NCBI GenBank assembly: GCA_030848705.1
Contig: CM061243.1
Location: 112,306,674 to 112,370,673 of the forward strand
Direction of reading: 5' to 3'
Length of the DNA: 64,000 nucleotides
Source of the DNA: Heracleum sosnowskyi
Taxonomy: Eukaryota; Streptophyta; Magnoliopsida; Apiales; Apiaceae
Shown: one piece after another, positions 11,401 to 22,321 of the stretch
Layout of the letters: each line of letters opens with the position of its first letter
Numbering within the stretch: position 1 is the stretch's first letter
The notes under the pieces: model-generated
What the model was told of the DNA's origin: nothing
Database searches by the model: none
Seen by the model: only the letters and a program-made list of their open reading frames with translations
Made by a program: the position numbers and the translations under genes

Positions 11401-12313
11401 CCTAGAGAAGAAAGATAATTCAACCTCTGACATTGCTCAAGTTGAAACAAGATTAGCAAAATCAACCTCTGACGCTGCTCAAGTTGATGATACTACTAAA
11501 GTTATGACAACCTCTGACGTTGCTCAAGTTGTACAGAAATCTACACAACTTCCAGGATTCAGCAAACCAAAACTTCTTGAAGATTTAAAGCTTGAAGCTG
11601 TGAATTTCTCAGAAACCAGAACAGTATTGGGAAAAGAAGCCTTTGATAAATCTGGACTGGGTTCACACAGAGAGAGAAGAACTAATAACAGATCTCAAGA
11701 CAAGTTTTCGCTGGCAGAATCTGGAGTTGGAATTACTCAAGAAGGCCTTGACAAACTAGAATCTGTACAGATGATTTTTCATAAAGGAATCAAAAAGGAA
11801 TTCTTGTTATATTTTATGGCTGATGGCAGAGTGTATAGAGTTGGTGAATTTGATATTCAGTTAAAACTCTGGGAAGAGCTAGAGTATGTCCTATATCTAT
11901 TTGAAGTAAAGAATAGAAGTACTTATGATGCTGCTCGAGTTTTGAAGGAAAGGATGATGAAATCCAAAGTTTTGAGTGGAGCTGGAGTATCAAGTGCATA
12001 CATTCCTAAATACAGAGATGCACATGGAAAGTTGGTAGAAATGAAAAGGAATAGTGCTAGGTTCAGAACTGCACTAAATAAAAAGGTTCTTGAGTTCAAT
12101 CTAGAGTCTGATAAACCTTTTTATATCAGACTTGGCAATGAAATGGACAAAAATAGCATATATTCTTTGAGGGCTGCAATTTATCAGACTGGAGAATCTG
12201 ATCCAGAGTTGAAAGAAGTGAAGAAGATCATGGTGGAAGAGCTAGAAAGAGCTGAAAAGAAATTGCTATCAGACTATATCAGGACAGTGCCTGATATTCA
12301 AGAAATCAAGTAA
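8492..12313 (+). CDS. Third ORF of element A, intact (1273 aa), function unknown
   Basis: Sense ORF in the 'env-like' position. I chose the ATG at 8492 (MATTAFVSSG) because it is conserved in B and E and sits after the leader-like region. Residues 1-265 form a globular-looking domain (GYSGPLTKIGQLKRPFLRKE and surroundings). The same order of motifs aligns with the third ORF of G. About 290-375 is basic with candidate nuclear localisation signals (KRKERAQRPR, RKRRKL). About 375-660 is very acidic and low in complexity. About 670-800 is a coiled coil ending at SDDVKKGE. About 1080-1273 is a second folded domain (LLYFMADGRVYRVGEF). No signal peptide or membrane segment is visible, so a viral envelope role is not supported. 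The conservation in three families argues that it was selected; the role is unknown. Confidence 0.88.
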   Translation: MATTAFVSSGLEFVPNNYTAPLNTANAPEAFHMIQKFLAQSAIGRALVEPAKLSGLQIKALWESGVYDDGGETGNPSLIFEFEETEYVITAGTIRAAMGFPEYPSYNVGMGDEDLIRMMREIGYSGPLTKIGQLKRPFLRKEWSFFFDCITRTFGKKCTNWDAIPTDSLQIGYSLLYDNHFDFARLVLTNLGEKMTENRGVVYFSRFCQLLFSYCVEGVHVIEADVSCFKLHKRVFTDLVNKDVKKGVVGDLLLPASMQQFLNAQVNSSTQEVPSLISVNPARGGRTKHMGSKPARISKPSSKVEPSVSPSQRLKKSKTRAFKRKERAQRPRSEEARVSDSEDEIEDSQTLRKRRKLVATYLFDEEEEAELPVTSEVVIQEAVLRETTMLSEDRVNLDESEAPASENEEIVTETVPQDTPAIVVEEDILNANEDRVFVNTEAHEVFVQEDAANTEAVNLDRINTDANMMDLDLEAPTSKANDVVEEAATHSDSRVFDFEPHTSIHSDHYTEGVEADQVTDQIEESLATHTEIISCDLDKGEEVNQMIKVTETILDDAVIEKEQEAADELNSENIILEALQQFVVEIVQREAEVFAQVHSDIPEAVEEEKIDEAAQFTAENILTENEADNNEDAGNDAEGSHSHPSILVSLADDVNSDDAREVNRQTNEHFQNMYYNKWADADCVFSAQRAADFLSDSVKKISNTDVLTSLQATVVQVKSLNNRFDENQQMLTNLRNEVSMKDLTFKSDRTYYYAMLKQQAKDSEEIKKRLGKVEENQNAMSTQLHSISTAIELLTSVLLSDDVKKGESVSKDKCKDTQALRRRDDSTDGGSKENKRKIFAQRQSRTRVNSDRQTNSDKINSGGQSTSKLKSLVVSTNPSTDEEIAAKIFMKEHGKNVTIEDIQAEEQMLAEEHKKNLEAGIYKKKEIKAPRKKEVGISIKENIQQSIQYTRRPVIGNSDKGKGIMIEEPNLEKKDNSTSDIAQVETRLAKSTSDAAQVDDTTKVMTTSDVAQVVQKSTQLPGFSKPKLLEDLKLEAVNFSETRTVLGKEAFDKSGLGSHRERRTNNRSQDKFSLAESGVGITQEGLDKLESVQMIFHKGIKKEFLLYFMADGRVYRVGEFDIQLKLWEELEYVLYLFEVKNRSTYDAARVLKERMMKSKVLSGAGVSSAYIPKYRDAHGKLVEMKRNSARFRTALNKKVLEFNLESDKPFYIRLGNEMDKNSIYSLRAAIYQTGESDPELKEVKKIMVEELERAEKKLLSDYIRTVPDIQEIK
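10901..10914 (+). other. Internal polypurine tract in the third ORF of A
   Basis: AAAAAGGGGGAGAG encodes the KKGE of the DDVKKGE motif and resembles the 3' polypurine tract at 12470-12478. The same tract is in the third ORFs of E (56246-56260, complement) and of the diverged element G (32304-32317, complement). It could act as an extra plus-strand primer or simply reflect a conserved peptide. Confidence 0.5.
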
Positions 12314-12478
12314 AGTCTGACTGTAAGTTTTTAATATATTTTCTATTCTAAGTCAAATTTAAACTCTGTTTTAAATTAAACTCTGTTATATGTTAAACAC
12401 TGCATTTGTTAAATGTTTTTGACATCATCAATTATATGTTTAACTTGTACATTTTATTATGAACAAGTTGGGGGAGAT
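12314..12478 (+). other. 3' untranslated stretch and polypurine tract of element A
   Basis: Holds two or three copies of the family motif (12361, 12378) and ends in GGGGGAGAT at 12470-12478, directly touching the TG of the 3' LTR. That is the usual place and make-up of the plus-strand primer of copia elements. Confidence 0.85.
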
Positions 12479-13022
12479 TGTTAGATAAAATTGCTGATGT
12501 TTGTTTATCAGTGTTTAAGCAACAGGCACTGACCAGAGTTTATCAGAAGCCGATCAGAGTTTATTTAAAGTCTGACAGGGTGAAGAGTTTAAAGGAAGCC
12601 GGTCAGAGTTTATTTAAAGTCTGACAGGGTGATAGTTGAATTAGCTGTCGGTGCTGAATTGAAGATTCTAGAAGCAATATATTCTGAAGATGGAAAGAAG
12701 TAGAATATATTGATACAACTAAGGAAACAGAATAGAATATAAGAAGCAATCCTTAATTGATATAACTTGTATAGCTAATTTGTAGGAATATCAATTAGAT
12801 AAGGATTGTGTAACTGTGTACTATATAAACACAGATAGGTTATCCCTAGAAGGGATGCGATCATTGAATATATTATTCTTGTAACCTAGAAGCTCTCTGT
12901 GATTCATTAATATCACTAAGAGAGAATTATTTAATATAATTCAGTTTGTTGATTTACAAACCTGTATTCTTAATTGTTATTCTCATACATACTTGATTAT
13001 ATATTGTGTATTCGGCCTAACA
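12479..13022 (+). repeat. 3' LTR of element A
   Basis: TGTTAG...CCTAACA, 544 bp. It contains two tandem copies of a 49-bp unit (about 12545-12640) where the 5' LTR has one. B, of the same family, also has two copies, so the single copy in the 5' LTR of A is a deletion. Confidence 0.95.
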
Positions 13023-13027
13023 GTTTC
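13023..13027. repeat. Target-site duplication of element A, right copy
   Basis: gtttc, matching 775-779 on the other side of the insertion. Confidence 0.95.
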
Positions 13028-14263
13028 AGTCACAATCTCCTCATTCTCTGATGCAGGAGCTTCAGATTTATCAAGATTTGCTCTATCCTCTGAGAGCATA
13101 GTAGTTTCCCTTAGAACAGCTTCCTGAATTACCACTTCAGAGTTTACAGGCAATTCAGCTTCTTCCTCCTCATCAAAAAGATAAGTGGCTACAAGCTTTC
13201 TTCTTTTGCGCAGAGTCTGAGAATCCTCTATTTCATCTTCACTATCAGATACTCTTGTTTCTTCAGAACGAGGTCTTTGTGCCCTTACTTTTCTTTTAAA
13301 TGCTCTGGTTTTGGACTTCGTTAACCTTTGTGATGGAGACATAGAAGGTTCAGCTTCAGAAGATGGTTTAGAAATCCTAGCTGGCTTAGAACCCATATGC
13401 TTAGTTCTACCACCTCTTGCAGGATTAACAGAAATTAAAGAAGGTACTTCTTGAGTTGATGAATTGACTTGAGCATTTAAAAACTGTTGCATTGAGGCAG
13501 GTAGCAACAAGTCTCCAACAACTCCTTTCTTAACATCTTTATTTACTAGATCAGTAAATACCCTCTTATGTAATTTAAAACAAGAAACATCTGCTTCAAT
13601 TACATTTACTCCTTCAACACAATAAGAAAACAAAAGCTGACAGAATCTAGAAAAATAAACAACTCCTCTATTCTCTGTCATCTTCTCCCCTAAGTTAGTC
13701 AAAACAAGTCGTGCAAAATCAAAATGATTATCATATAATAAAGAATACCCGATTTGCAGACTGTCTGTGGGAATAGCATCCCAATTTGTGCATTTCTTTC
13801 CAAATGTCCTCGTGATGCAATCGAAGAAGAAACTCCATTCCTTGCGCAGAAACGGCCTTTTGAGTTGCCCAATCTTTGTCAATGGCCCAGAGTAACCAAT
13901 CTCTCGCATCATTCGTATTAAATCCTCATCACCCATTCCAACAGTGTAGGAAGGATACTCAGGAAACCCCATTGCAGCTCGAATAGTACCAGCAGTAATA
14001 ACATACTCTGTTTCTTCAAACTCAAAGATTATGGATGGGTTCCCAGTTTCACCACCATCATCATAAACCCCTGACTCCCAGAACGCCTTGATTTGTAAAC
14101 CAGAAAGTTTGGATGGTTCAACTAAAGCACGCCCAATCGCTGACTGAGCAAGAAACTTTTGAATCATATGAAATGCTTCTGGTGCGTTTGCAGTGTTTAG
14201 TGGTGCGGTATAGTTGTTTGGAACGAACTCTAACCCAGACGAAACGAAAGCTGTGGTTGCCAT
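13023..14263 (-). pseudogene. Element B third ORF, N-terminal piece
   Basis: ATG at 14263 (MATTAFVSSG). The first 413 codons are nearly identical to A, covering the N-terminal domain, the basic NLS-like section and the start of the acidic section. The reading frame enters the LTR of A at 13022 and soon stops. The rest of the gene is at 779-1. Confidence 0.93.
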
Positions 14264-15713
14264 TAGAAGATTTTGAAGAAAGAACAAGTAATTGATGCGA
14301 AAGCTTAACAGAGTTTATGTGTAGAAAGGTGTTTGTGACTATGTGTGTGTGATAATAGATGTGTATGAGTAAGATGTGAAAAGTTTAACTGAAGATGTGT
14401 GTATTGTATTTAAAAAAAATTAAAGATTAAAAACTGAAGAGTTTTTAATCATTAATACACAACTGTCTTACTCCTGTAATCATGTGAATGGGACACGTGT
14501 CACACATGCAGTTACTGACAGCAAATAATTGGCAGTTTCCAATACGCATGCGCAGTAAAAACAGCAATAATTACCGCCTGTTACACTTTTCTATGCAATT
14601 AATCTCTCTCCTCTGTTTAAAACATTCTTGAACAACTTTCCAATCATACTCTTTTTAAATTTTCAAAACAAATGTCTAATCTCAAAATTATAAAATGTCT
14701 GAAACAAAGAAATTATTTTAACCATCAGAGATTAAAACAAAGTTACCTCGGCATATGTCACACAATACTTCAGTGTTTACCATTTGTCCTTCTTTGTCAA
14801 TAAACTCTTTTCTCAATCTGTACAGGTGTGAAAATATGTGTGTGCAATAGCAGAGTTTACCGAAATCAATATTTAGATCATCTCAAAGTGCATAAAATCC
14901 ACAAACTAAAGTAGTAAAAACTGGTTGCCTAAACTCTCATGTATAACATAAAATCTGATTTTATATCTAAACTCTGTTTACTGATATCCTTTCATTTGGA
15001 TATATCTTTTGTTTTTCACCCCCTTTCTTTATATATATATATATATTTTTTTTTAATTTTTCCAGTAATCAGTGGTTGGCACTAGTCACCAAAAATCAAA
15101 GATTTCAGCTCTTATTTCATACAATAAGTTCCTGGATCTTCCTAGGCACAACATGATCTCAAAGGAATTTGTGCTCTGTTTGGCATCTTTTGATATGAGG
15201 GTGAATTATTTGCAATTAAGAATCAGAGTTTAGACTTTTCATCAGTAAATATAATTAACTTATGAGAGAAAATGCAAACAGCTAATACAGACTCAGTGTA
15301 TAGGATCAATAAACTAAGAGATGCTATAAATATAGAGACAGTATCATGCTGTGTTAACTTACTGCACATGTTTGAGATCAGAATCTATACAACTCTTAAG
15401 GACTCATAATTACTTACTGAGAATTATGCTTCATACAAATTTCTTCATTGGTCCATATGTTTCAGACAAAATTACAATCAGAGTATAGCATTAGACTGTA
15501 ACTATCAGAGTATGACCAACAGGTTATGACTAACAGAGTTTAGCATCAGAGTTTAACCGACAGAGTATGACTGACACTTCACAGAGTTTACTGACAGAAT
15601 TTAACTGTCAGAGTTTACCATCAGAGTTTAACATGCTGGTGCACATAACAGTTAACACATGTAAGAAATCATGAAAATGTAAGCAAACATGTATAGTTCA
15701 TTTACCCGTATCT
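14264..15713 (-). other. Spacer between pol and third ORF of element B
   Basis: Homologous to 7016-8491. It keeps the G-box palindrome (14492-14501), the CA-rich leader and the cluster of the family motif near pol (15480-15640, read as CAGAGTTTA on the plus strand). A TA/T microsatellite lies near 15030-15055. No ORF. Confidence 0.75.
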
Positions 15714-18700
15714 CTAGTCAGAACCAGAGATCATTCCAAGTTCATTTACCAATCTTGTAAAAGTAGCTTCACTCAAAGGTTTGGTGAAGATATCTGCAAG
15801 TTGTTGGTCTGTAGACACAAAATGAAGCTCAATGTTCCCTTCTTCCACATGTTCTCTGATAAAATGATACCTTATGCTGATGTGCTTGGTCATGGAGTGC
15901 TGTACTGGATTACCTGTCATAGCAATAGCACTTTGGTTATCACAGAAAATAGGTATTTTAGAGTACCTTAACCCATAATCCAGCAATTGATTCTTCATCC
16001 ATAAAATCTGTGCACAACAGCTACCAGCTGCTATATACTCTGCTTCTGCTGTGGATGTAGAAATTGACTTCTGTTTCTTGCTATACCAAGAAACCAATCT
16101 GTCACCTAAGAATTAACAGCTTCCACTTGTACTTTTTCTGTCTATCTTACAGCATGCAAAATCTGCATCAGAGTAACCAATTAGCTTAAACTCTGATTCT
16201 CTAGGATACCACAAACCCAAGGTTATGGTTCCTTTGAGATATTTGAAAATCCTTTTTACAGCTGTTAGATGAGGCTCTCTGGGATCTGCTTGAAATCTTG
16301 CACAAAGACATGTTGCAAACATGATATCAGGTCTACTTGCAGTAAGATACAATAAAGACCCTATCATTCCTCTGTAGTTTGTCATATCTACTGAGGCTCC
16401 TGTGTCTTTGTCTAGCTTTGTTGCTGTAGCCATGGGAGTTGTGGCAGATGAACTATCAAGCATACCAAATTTCTTTAGAAGATTTCTGGTATATTTTGCT
16501 TGATTGATAAAAATACCATCATCTGTTTGCTTGACATGTAAGCCTAGAAAGTAACTAAGCTCTCCCATGATGCTCATTTGGTACCTGGATTGCATAAGCT
16601 TTGCAAACTTCTTACAAAGTTTGTCATTAGTAGATCCAAAGATAATATCATCTACATAAATTTGAACTAAAAGCAAATCATCACCAGAATTGAAATAAAA
16701 CAAAGTTTTATCAATTGTACCTCTTGAGAACCCACTTTCTAAAAGAAATTGAGCAAGAGTTTCATACCATGCTCTTGGTGGTTGCTTTAGTCCATATAAT
16801 GCCTTGTCAAGCCTGTAGACATAATCTGGATGCTTGGGGTCTACAAATCCTGGTGGTTGTTCAACAAACACTTCTTCTTCAAGCTTCCCATTGAGAAAAA
16901 CACTTTTTACATCCATCTGAAAAACTTTAAACTTTTTGTGTGCAGCATAGGCCAGAAAAATTCTTATGGCCTCCAATCTTGCAACTGGAGCAAAGGTTTC
17001 ATCATAGTCAATTCCTTCCTGTTGTGAATAACCTTTAGCCACAAGTCTAGCCTTGTTTCTTGTAATCACACCTTCACTGTCAGTCTTGTTTCTGAAAACC
17101 CACTTTGTACCTACAATTGATCTATTCTTTGGTCTAGGTACAAGTGTCCAGACTTCATTTCTTTCAAATTCATTTAACTCTTCTTGCATTGCTGTTATCC
17201 AGTTTGCATCTTGAAGAGCTTCCTCCACTTTCTTTGGTTCTGTTTGAGACAAGAAAGCATGATACATACACTCATTATTTGTTGCACTTCTAGTTCTCAC
17301 ACTAGCATCAGGATCTCCAATTATGAGATCAGGTGTGTGTGCCTGTGTCCACTTTTTTGCTGTTGGTAAGTGGTTTCTTGCATCATTATTGGATCCTCCC
17401 CCTTGATCCATGCTCTCCTGATTCATATGTTGATTTTCTGCATTATCTGAGGCTCCCCCTGAATTGGATGGTTCAGAGTTTGAACTGTCAGAGTTTGAAT
17501 CAGTTTCCTCAACTGACTCACTTGCTGTGTCTTGTTGAGCTTCTTCACGCTCCCCCTCAACTGGTTCTCTATTTTGTTCAATTTGAGAATTTCCAGTTTC
17601 TCCAGTATTTACCAGTAGAGGTTCAGAGTATGCTTCGTCAGAGTTTGTCAGAACCGCTTCATCAGAGTTTGTCGGTACAGCTTCATCAGAGTTTACATCA
17701 TCAGAGAATAAACCTTCATTTTCAAAACGCAGTTGATCATATCCATTTAAGTCATCGAGTCCAGTTATTTTCTTATCATCAAATGACACATGTATGGATT
17801 CCATGATCACTTTAGTTCTCAGATTGTAGACTCTGAATGCTTTTGTTGACAATGGATAGCCAACAAAGATTCCTTCATCAGCTTTTAACTCGAACTTGGT
17901 CAACTGTTCAGGATGAGTCTTCAACACAAAGCATTTGCATCCAAATATATGAAAATATTTCAAATTTGGCTTCTTATTTTTCACCATCTCATATGGTGTT
18001 TTCCCATGCTTGTTGATCAATGTTGCATTTTGAGTAAAACAAGCAGTTTGAACAGCTTCTGCCCAGAAGTATGTTGGTAATTTTGCTTCATCAAGCATAG
18101 TTCTGGCTGCTTCAATTAAAGTTCTGTTCTTCCTTTCAACTACACCATTTTGCTGTGGAGTTCCAGGTGCAGAAAACTCTTGTTTCACTCCTCTTTCCTT
18201 GCAGAAAGCTTCCATGATTGAGTTTCTGAATTCAGTTCCATTATCACTCCTTATAATTTTGACTTTGTGCTGTGATCCTTTGTCCAGTAGATTTACATGA
18301 TCCATCAGAGTTTGAGCAGTTTCATCCTTCTTTGACAAGAAATACACCCATGTATATCTAGTATATTCATCAACAATTACTAGAGCATATTTCTTTCTGC
18401 CCATGGACATCACATTCACTGGTCCAAAGAGATCAACATGTAGAAGATGATAAGGTTCCACTACTGAAGATTCAGATTTGCTCTTGAAAGATGACTTCCT
18501 TTGCTTGGCTTTTTGACAAGAATCACATAAGCCATCTAGACTGAGTATTGATTTTGAAAGTCCCCTTACAAGATCCTTTCTTATAAGTTCATTTATGTTG
18601 TTCAAATTGAGATGAGAGAGCTTCTTATGCCAATTCCAACTCTCTTCATTTGACATTTTAGCAGTCAGACACACTGTTTTTCCATCAGAGTTTGTTACCA

Positions 18701-19052
18701 AACTTGCTTCATAAATGTTGTTGCGCCTGTGTCCAACTAGAACAATTTTTCCAGTAGATTTACTGATAACTTCACAGTATTCAGTATGAAAATCTACATG
18801 GTTTCCTCTGTCACAGATTTGACTCACAGATAGCAGATTATGCTTGAGTCCTGAGACTAGAGCTACATTTGTAATGATGACACTTCCAAGATTGATATTG
18901 CCATATCCCAGAGTGTGTCCTATGTTGCCATCTCCATAGGAAACCTTTGGGCCAGCCTTCTCCTTAAAGTCTGATAGCAGGGCTTTATTTCCAGTCATAT
19001 GTCCTGAGCATCCACTGTCCAAGATAAGTGTGCTATCTATTATACCCTGCAA
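15714..19052 (-). pseudogene. pol: Pol of element B with one nonsense codon
   Basis: Protease (LDSGCSGHMTG), integrase zinc finger and core, RT with YVDD, and RNase H are all recognisable in one frame. A CAA-to-TAA change stops it at 16113-16115 inside RNase H, after KSTSGSC. The remaining RNase H (STAEAEYIAA to the end) follows in frame down to 15714. The frame across the place where A has its extra C is intact here, which proves the frameshift in A. It begins TTG CAG GG directly after a TGA, as in A. Confidence 0.93.
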
Positions 19053-19065
19053 TCACAAACAAATA

Positions 19066-21390
19066 CTAAGTGTTAGTTTTAAGGACCCAGACTTGCTTGG
19101 ATCCTTTGTCTTTCTTAACAGTGTTAGTTTTTGCAGCGGAATTACTATCAACAGAGTTTAAACTAACATTGTCAGACTTTACACTTGCAGAGTTTGCTCT
19201 AACCCACTTCAGATTGGGTTTTAGCTCATAATAGTTGTGATAAATAGCATGATAACTCTTGCAAGTATAAATGGAATGCCAAGTGCTCCCACAGTGTGTG
19301 CATAAAGTCTGTGGTCTAACCCTAACATAATCATTCTTTACTCCTGAAGTAGAAGATAAAGAATTGATATTTTTATTCTTTGTGCAGTAATTAGCAAGAT
19401 GATTAGAACTACCACAATTATAACATGTTTTCCTTGGAGCAGCACCAGTAGGCAAATGATTATTTCTATTATTTATGCCTATTTTTCCATTCCTATTCTT
19501 CTTGGACCCTTTTGGTTTCATGGCAGATTTTACCTCTTTCAACTTATGATTGAACTGTTTTCCTGTCATCAAGCCAACATTAACCTGTTTTTCACAAGTT
19601 TTTACTGGTTTTCTAACAGCTTCTACTTCCATAAGATTTTCTGTTATAATATTTTCCTGTTTTTCACAGGCTTCATCTGATTCCATATCAGCTTCCCTTA
19701 TTACAACAGATTTTAACTTATTGGCTTCTGGAACAAATTTCACAGGTTTAAGTTGTGGTTTTACCTTAACCTTGTCTTTAAACCTAAGTTCATCATTTTC
19801 ACAATAACCTAAACCTACAGAATCAGTCTGAAACACTTGATGAGTGTCTCTTCCAGAATCTGTCCAAGTCTTGATTATTTTTCTTTCTTTTTCTAGATCA
19901 GATTCTAATTGCTTATATCATTTGAGCAATTCCTGTTCTACATAAACAGCATCATCTCTTTCTTTTTGAATCTGCTTCATCTTTTCAAGTTCTCCTTCAA
20001 GAAACTTGTTTCTATCTTTAAGACTAAGATTCTCAGATTTAATTCTCTCATTTTCTAAAGTCTGATCCCTATAGCTAACATGAACACTTTTCAGATATAC
20101 TCTTAACTCAGATATATTATCAGTATCATAAGCATAAGTAGTTAGGGGTACCTTATTTTCAGATGATTCAGTCTCATCTCTGACAGTTGCCATAAGAGCA
20201 TAATTTTCTCCATCATCAGAGTCTGAAGTATCTGCCCAGTCTTTGCCTTTAGAGATGAGTGCTTTCTCAGATTTGCCTTTCTTGCACTCTGGGGCATAGT
20301 GACCCATCTCCTTACACCTGTAGCACTGGATTTCAGATTTATCCTTCTTACCAGATTTGGTCTCCCTTTCATCAGACTTTCTGAAACTTCTCCTTTCAGA
20401 GTTTGAATCTTTCCTTGAGAATCTCTTTCCCTTCTTGAAGTTCTTGAATCCCATCTTCTTGAAGGTCTTCACCATCAATGCAGCCATTTGCATCATCTGT
20501 TCTTCATCATCATCAGAGTCAGAAGCTTCATCAGAGTTTGAGTCATCATCAGAGTTTGATGACTCACTTTCAGATTTAATAACTAAAGCCTTTCCCTTGG
20601 CTTTCTTCCTTGATGATTCCTTCTTAATGGGCTTCTCCTCGACTTTGAGAGCAACAGATTTTGTCTTTTTACTCAATCTTCTATTCCTTTGTTCTATCTC
20701 CAGTTCATGAGTTTTCAATAACCCATAGATTTCATCAAGATCTGTATCACCAAGCTCATAATTATCTCTTATTGTGGTTGTCTTTAAATCCCACTTTTCA
20801 GGTAGAGATAACAGAAACTTGAGATTAGACTCTTCAAGCTCATATTCTTTATCAACCAGAGACAGATCATTCAACAGTTTGCAAAATCTGTCATAAGTCT
20901 CAGTCAAGGTTTCATTAGTTCTTGAATCAAAGTGCTCATACTCCTGTGTGAGTATTGTCTTTCTGTTCTTCTTGATAGCACCTGTTCCCTGGCATCTGAC
21001 TTCTAAAGCATCCCATATCTCTTTGGCAGTTTTGCAGCCAATTACTCTGTTAGACATAACATTATCTAAAGCACTGTGGAGAAGATGTCTAACCTTTGCA
21101 TCTTTTGCAATTGATGAGATGTCCTCAGGAGTCATATCTTTCTTTTCCTTTGGAACAGTCTTTTGTTCTTGTCCATCAACAACAGGGGACAATTTAGTCG
21201 GCATATGAGGACCATCATAGATTCTGTCAAGGTATTCTGGATCTGTAGCCTCCAGAAACATGGTCATCTTAACCTTCCAAATCGGATACTCTACTGGCCT
21301 GAGAATTGGAACCCTGATTGTTTCATATCGACTCACAGAATTGGGCTTAACCTGTTCAGCCTTAAGAGCAGTTTGATTTTCTTCAGACAT
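19066..21390 (-). pseudogene. gag: Gag of element B with one nonsense codon
   Basis: Same 774-codon Gag as A. An AGA-to-TGA change at 19918-19920, just after the coiled-coil motif EQELLK, splits it into a 490-codon N-terminal piece (with the first CCHC knuckle) and a C-terminal piece with the other two knuckles. Both pieces are in one frame. The ATG at 21390 corresponds exactly to that of A. Confidence 0.93.
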
Positions 21391-21439
21391 GATTAATACT
21401 GTGTTTGAATCGTAAAACTGTATATATTAAACAGCCTTG

Positions 21440-21451
21440 GCTCTGATACCA
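21440..21451 (-). other. Primer binding site of element B
   Basis: Reverse complement of tggtatcagagc, next to the 5' LTR; initiator-Met type. Confidence 0.92.
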
Positions 21452-21453
21452 AT

Positions 21454-21997
21454 TGTTAGGCCGAATACACAATATATAATCAAGTATTTATGAGAATAAC
21501 AATCAAGAACACAAGTTTATAAATCAAGACACTGAATTATATTAAATAATTCTCTCTTAGTGATGTTAATGAATCACAAAGAGCTACTAGGTTACAAGAA
21601 TAATATATTCAATGTTTGCGTCCCTTCTAGGGATAACCTATCTGTGTTTATATAGTACACAGTTACACAATCCTTATCTAATTGATATTCCTACAAATTA
21701 GCTATACAAGTTATATCAATTAAGGATTGCTTCTTATCTTCTATTCTGTTTCCTTAGCTGTATCAATATATTCTGCTTCTTTCCATCTTCAGAATATATT
21801 GCTTCTAGAATCTTCAATTCAGCACCGACAGCTAATTCAACTATCACCCTGTCAGACTTTAAATAAACTCTGACCGGCTTCCTTTAAACTCTTCACCCTG
21901 TCAGACTTTAAATAAACTCTGACCGGCTTCTGATAAACTCTGGTCAGTACCTGTTGCTTAAACACTGATAAACAAACGTCAGCAATTATATCTAACA
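21454..21997 (-). repeat. 5' LTR of element B
   Basis: 544 bp, TG at 21454 and CA at 21996-21997 as seen on the plus strand. It includes the duplicated 49-bp unit (about 21845-21945) and the TATA-like box. Confidence 0.94.
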
Positions 21998-22310
21998 CTT
22001 CACCACTTTCTCTTTTTGAGATTGAACAATGATCTTCATCAAATTCCACTTTGAAACCCCTGTTGGTAAATTGTCCAATGCTCAAGAGATTATGCTTCAG
22101 TCCTTCAACAAATGCTACATCTTCAATAATGACATTTCCAGATTTAATACTGCCATATCCCATTGTATAACCAATGTTGTCATTTCCAAAGGTTACTGAT
22201 GGGCCAGCCTTTTCCTCAAAATGTGATAGCAGGGCTATATCACCAGTTATGTGACTTGAGCATCCACTGTCCAAGATCCATATGACTCTTTTATTCCTGT
22301 TGCCCTGCAT
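21998..22310 (-). pseudogene. pol: Element C pol, N-terminal protease fragment
   Basis: About 104 codons with the aspartic protease signature WILDSGCSSHITGD and the downstream GLKHNLLSIGQF motif. Truncated by B. It starts ATG CAG GG immediately after a TGA, the same junction as in family 1 but with ATG instead of TTG. The pol frame differs from gag. Confidence 0.9.
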
Positions 22311-22321
22311 TCACAAAGTAA

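Larger units (their letters stand above)
780..13022 (+). mobile_element. Element A: complete Ty1/copia (Sirevirus-like, family 1) retrotransposon
   Basis: A 12,243-bp element bounded by direct LTRs (780-1274 and 12479-13022), with PBS, gag, pol, a third ORF and a polypurine tract in order on the plus strand. Domain order protease-integrase-RT-RNase H identifies Ty1/copia. The length, the initiator-Met PBS, the Gag coiled coil and the long ORF after pol fit the Maximus/SIRE lineage (family knowledge; lineage call is inference). It sits inside the third ORF of element B, which belongs to the same family in opposite orientation. The LTRs differ by about seven substitutions plus one 49-bp repeat unit, so the insertion is recent but not brand new. 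gag and the third ORF are open; pol has one frameshift. Confidence 0.96.
13023..21997 (-). mobile_element. Element B: family-1 Ty1/copia element, minus strand, right part
   Basis: Reads from its 5' LTR (21997-21454) through gag, pol and the first third of the third ORF, where it is cut by element A. It resumes at 779 and leaves the window at position 1. Closely similar to A over its length. It carries at least two nonsense changes (one in gag, one in RNase H) in addition to the A insertion, so it is not autonomous. It is itself inserted into element C; the base after its LTR begins cttca, but the matching duplication lies outside the window. Confidence 0.95.

Noticed and set aside
8492..12313. 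Calling the third ORF a retroviral envelope gene
   Set aside because: Position is right for an env-like gene, but no signal peptide, transmembrane helix or fusion peptide is visible in A, E or G.
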